Part shown: piece after piece, positions 15,173 to 16,474 of the stretch
Numbering within the stretch: position 1 is the first letter of the stretch
Layout: the number at the start of each line of letters is the position of its first letter
NCBI GenBank assembly: GCA_021734725.1
Contig: JAIPIM010000046.1
Location: forward strand, 1 to 16,474
Reading direction: 5' to 3'
Length of the DNA: 16,474 nt
Source of the DNA: Minisyncoccota bacterium
GTDB lineage: Bacteria > Verrucomicrobiota > Lentisphaeria > Oligosphaerales > MVZH01
Notes under the pieces: model-generated
What the model was told of the DNA's origin: nothing
The model's database searches: none
What the model saw: the letters and a program-made list of their open reading frames with translations, nothing else
Translations under genes and position numbers: made by a program

Positions 15173-15247
15173 GAATGAAGGTGACGAAACGCGCCTTGCG
15201 TGAGTAACGGGCGTTGCGAAAAAAACATAAGGACTGCCTGCCGACGT

Positions 15248-16474
15248 ATGAATAGACGAACCATCATCGCAATGGCTTTCTGCCTTGCCGTTTTTCTCGC
15301 TTGGGGACCCCTCATGCGGCGGCTTGGCTGGGTAGCGCCGCCCAACGACGCGGAAGCCCCGCGTGACCAGGCGGAAGAACAGGCGGAGACGGTCCCTGAT
15401 GCATCGGCGCCTCCTGAAGAAGCCGAGGACCAAGAGGACGAAGAGCAGCCGACCTCCCTGACACCTGAGTCACCCCCGACGATAACGTCTACCCCTTCCA
15501 AGCCGCCTGCCGCAGAGGGAGCCGTCCGTCCGTCCCAGCCGCGTTCCGTTCGTCCGCGGGAGACTGCCTATCTTACGGTGCCCGACATTTTGCAGGCGAG
15601 CGTTGATCTGCAGCGGGGAGGCATCTCCCAGGTCAGATTGATGAAGTACCTGGCGTATGACCGCGAGCAGTTAGTCAGCTTGGGCAGCTATCGCTTTCCC
15701 TATTGCGTTTTGACCGTTGCCGGTGACGAATGGAGTCTGGGGAACAATGCGGAAATTGTTCGGCGTGACGAGAGTACCCTGATTATACGTCGACGCGGCG
15801 AGCATCGCGCGGTTCTATGTGAGGAACAATGGTCCGTCGACAGCGCAGACTCCTATCGTGTTCGCTACAGCGTCACTCTCGTCAATGACGGGTCGGAAGC
15901 TCTTACGTTCCGAAATTTGGCCGTTGCAATGGGGGGGCTGACTGCGGCCAGCGGGGGCAGTTCTCCCAAACTGGCACGCGTGGGGCGCGTCGATCTTGGT
16001 GTAGAACTCTCGACGGACCTTGACAAACGACCACAGTCATACTCGGCAAAGGACGTCGCAACGTTAGGCGCTGAGCAAAGGGAGGAAATGAGCCACCAGG
16101 AGACGCAGTGGGCGGCGGTTCATAACAAGTATTTCATGTTCTACCTTGCCGCGGAGTCCGCGCCTTTTTCCGGTTGCCAGCTCACAACTACCGAAATCAC
16201 GGATGCGACTGAAGACGCGTCTGATGAATGGTTGTGGGGGGTGGGATTCCTTCCACCAACAACTCTTGCGCCGGGAGAGAGGCGTACACTGGAGTTTTCA
16301 GGTTATGTCGGGCCGAAAGAGTATAAGCGGTTGCGGGCGCTCGGGCGGGGCGTTGAATCCGTCATGCGCCTGGACCTGTTCATGTTCTGGCGTACAAGCT
16401 GGATGGGCGTAATATCAATGACAATCCTGCGCAGTTTAATCTGGCTGCGGGGGGTAATTGGCCATCCCTGGGGG
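15248..16474 (+). CDS. yidC: Membrane protein insertase YidC, N-terminal part (runs off window)
   Basis: ATG 15248 opens a frame of 409 codons with no stop before the window edge. The N-terminus MNRRTIIAMAFCLAVFLAW is the classical YidC TM1. A Pro/Glu/Ala-rich linker (about 28-98) follows, then the beta-rich periplasmic domain (about 105-365) with DREQLVSLGSYRFPY, HNKYFMFYL and PGERRTLEFSGYVGPKEY, the last being a family hallmark before TM2. The visible end (ISMTILRSLIWLRGVIGHPWG) is the start of the conserved insertase core, matching IHSFVGNWG in E. coli. The large periplasmic domain is typical of Gram-negatives. The core helices and conserved Arg lie outside the window. AAGGA lies 14 bp upstream of the ATG, too far for a strong SD. 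Confidence 0.95.
   Translation, partial: MNRRTIIAMAFCLAVFLAWGPLMRRLGWVAPPNDAEAPRDQAEEQAETVPDASAPPEEAEDQEDEEQPTSLTPESPPTITSTPSKPPAAEGAVRPSQPRSVRPRETAYLTVPDILQASVDLQRGGISQVRLMKYLAYDREQLVSLGSYRFPYCVLTVAGDEWSLGNNAEIVRRDESTLIIRRRGEHRAVLCEEQWSVDSADSYRVRYSVTLVNDGSEALTFRNLAVAMGGLTAASGGSSPKLARVGRVDLGVELSTDLDKRPQSYSAKDVATLGAEQREEMSHQETQWAAVHNKYFMFYLAAESAPFSGCQLTTTEITDATEDASDEWLWGVGFLPPTTLAPGERRTLEFSGYVGPKEYKRLRALGRGVESVMRLDLFMFWRTSWMGVISMTILRSLIWLRGVIGHPWG

Noticed and set aside
1..16474. CRISPR arrays, insertion sequences, tRNA or rRNA genes
   Set aside because: No regularly spaced repeats, transposase motifs, terminal inverted repeats or cloverleaf sequences were noticed in reading either strand.

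Overview
This is a 16.5 kb stretch of a Gram-negative bacterial chromosome of moderately high GC. It is dense in housekeeping and envelope genes, with one sugar-catabolism locus in the middle. LpxB (lipid A) and a YidC with a large periplasmic domain show a Gram-negative envelope. The YdjY-domain lipid/wall neighbourhood, the C-to-D MurA and the frequent absence of strong Shine-Dalgarno (SD) sequences fit the PVC superphylum (Verrucomicrobiota/Kiritimatiellota-like). That placement is inference from gene content, not a phylogenetic result. No mobile element, CRISPR array, tRNA or rRNA was seen.

Region 1 (1-7.4 kb, all minus strand, reading right to left) is a tight block: a doubtful 67-aa ORF, lpxB, nadK, plsY, gpsA, a YdjY-domain exported protein, murA, mgtE, and the first 75 codons of a membrane protein cut by the window edge. 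Four junctions overlap (ATGA at plsY/gpsA, gpsA/ydjY and mgtE/next gene; 14 bp at ydjY/murA). mgtE starts with TTG directly behind the murA stop and in the same frame. The block covers lipid A disaccharide, NADP, glycerol-3-phosphate, lysophosphatidate and peptidoglycan precursor synthesis, plus Mg2+ transport, so it reads as an envelope-biogenesis operon. Its most notable residue is the MurA catalytic Cys replaced by Asp, a change known elsewhere to give intrinsic fosfomycin insensitivity.

Region 2 (7.4-9.9 kb, plus) is mutS2, divergent from the lpxB block. Its Smr nuclease domain carries Asn where the family normally has Asp.

Region 3 (9.98-13.6 kb) is a divergent sugar locus. L-ribulose-5-phosphate 4-epimerase (araD) and an unrecognised two-TM membrane-anchored protein are read leftward from a good sigma70-like promoter. 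An L-fucose isomerase family enzyme is read rightward from a GTG start with a strong ribosome-binding site. The shared 363-bp control region holds both promoters and an inverted repeat.

Region 4 (13.67 kb to end, plus) has a solitary gcvH and then the widely conserved rpmH-rnpA-yidD-yidC cluster; yidC runs off the window. dnaA, the usual left neighbour of rpmH, is absent.

The best candidates for something new are the unknown membrane-anchored protein linked to araD and the small ORF or structured leader upstream of lpxB. Nothing here is a clear new defence or mobile system.
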